NCBI GenBank assembly: GCA_946902985.2
Contig: OX336388.2
Location: 1,215,238,609 to 1,215,302,608, forward strand
Reading direction: 5' to 3'
Length of the DNA stretch: 64,000 bases
DNA from: Meconema thalassinum
Taxonomy: Eukaryota; Arthropoda; Insecta; Orthoptera; Tettigoniidae
Shown: piece after piece, positions 63,916 through 64,000 of the stretch
Layout: every line of letters begins with the position of its first letter
Position numbering within the stretch: the first letter of the stretch is position 1
Program-made: the position numbers and the translations under genes
Notes under the pieces: model-generated
What the model saw: the letters and a program-made list of their open reading frames with translations, nothing else
The model's database searches: none
What the model was told of the DNA's origin: nothing

Positions 63916-64000
63916 TAGTTTTGACGACCCAAACTGAAGGCTATTCCTAAAGAAGACTATGCCAGGAGTTTCCAGGACTTGTTCAGTCGTTCTAAGAAGT
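63916..64000 (+). pseudogene. Mariner-like transposase C-terminal fragment, opposite orientation
   Basis: One plus frame reads RPKLKAIPKEDYARSFQDLF then SRSKK, the usual end of mariner-type proteins (KAIPKEDY...F..W..R..). It corresponds to 63090-63165 on the other strand, so two copies of the same region face each other across the SINE and minisatellite. It runs off the window. Confidence 0.78.

Overview
The window looks like intergenic or intronic DNA from a large, repeat-rich arthropod genome, most likely an insect. I would guess a polyneopteran such as an orthopteran, but that is an inference from the style of the tRNA-derived SINEs and simple repeats, not a proof. I found no convincing host protein-coding gene, rRNA gene, canonical tRNA gene or CRISPR array. 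Almost every long open frame lies in a mobile element, in a simple repeat, or antisense to a SINE head.

Most of the recognisable sequence is dead or non-autonomous mobile DNA. I separate eight SINE families (called S1-S8 here), many with clear target-site duplications (TSDs). There are 3'-terminal fragments of several non-LTR retrotransposons: two RTE-like copies (3176-3843, 43690-44243), others at 40050-40555, 41088-41520 and 58190-58345, and R2-like pieces at 9481-9974 and 60546-60885. DNA transposons include a Tc1 element with perfect 42-bp ends and two nonsense codons (33685-35161), three hAT-type elements with 8-bp TSDs (8344-9161, 25405-26643, 36686-37360), mariner fragments (30502-30840, 63000-63345, 63916-64000) and Helitrons (54610-55546 with an empty-site control; 48131-49045 and related arrays).

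The most interesting system is a set of Penelope-like (PLE) retroelement pieces carrying hammerhead ribozyme motifs. Four copies of one tail family contain the motif (636-678, 3070-3112, 5490-5530, 32669-32711). One of them belongs to a composite element that also encodes a GIY-YIG/C-terminal PLE fragment and has an inverted tail at its 5' side (31233-32860). A separate 360-bp foldback element (27853-28212, 11-bp TSD) carries two hammerheads, one on each strand. A second foldback with a 12-bp TSD and 65-bp arms lies about 1 kb away (26692-26851).

A second pattern concerns three Helitron-like tandem arrays (6.7-7.4 kb, 48.4-48.9 kb, 50.9-52.0 kb). Their sequences differ, but each is built from modules spaced 144-153 bp apart and each is preceded by a TG-rich or pyrimidine/TG tract. 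Nested insertions are common (S2 in S1, S4 in S3, a hAT in S3, S3 in a hAT in S7, a Helitron in a TIR element) and give a relative order of events.
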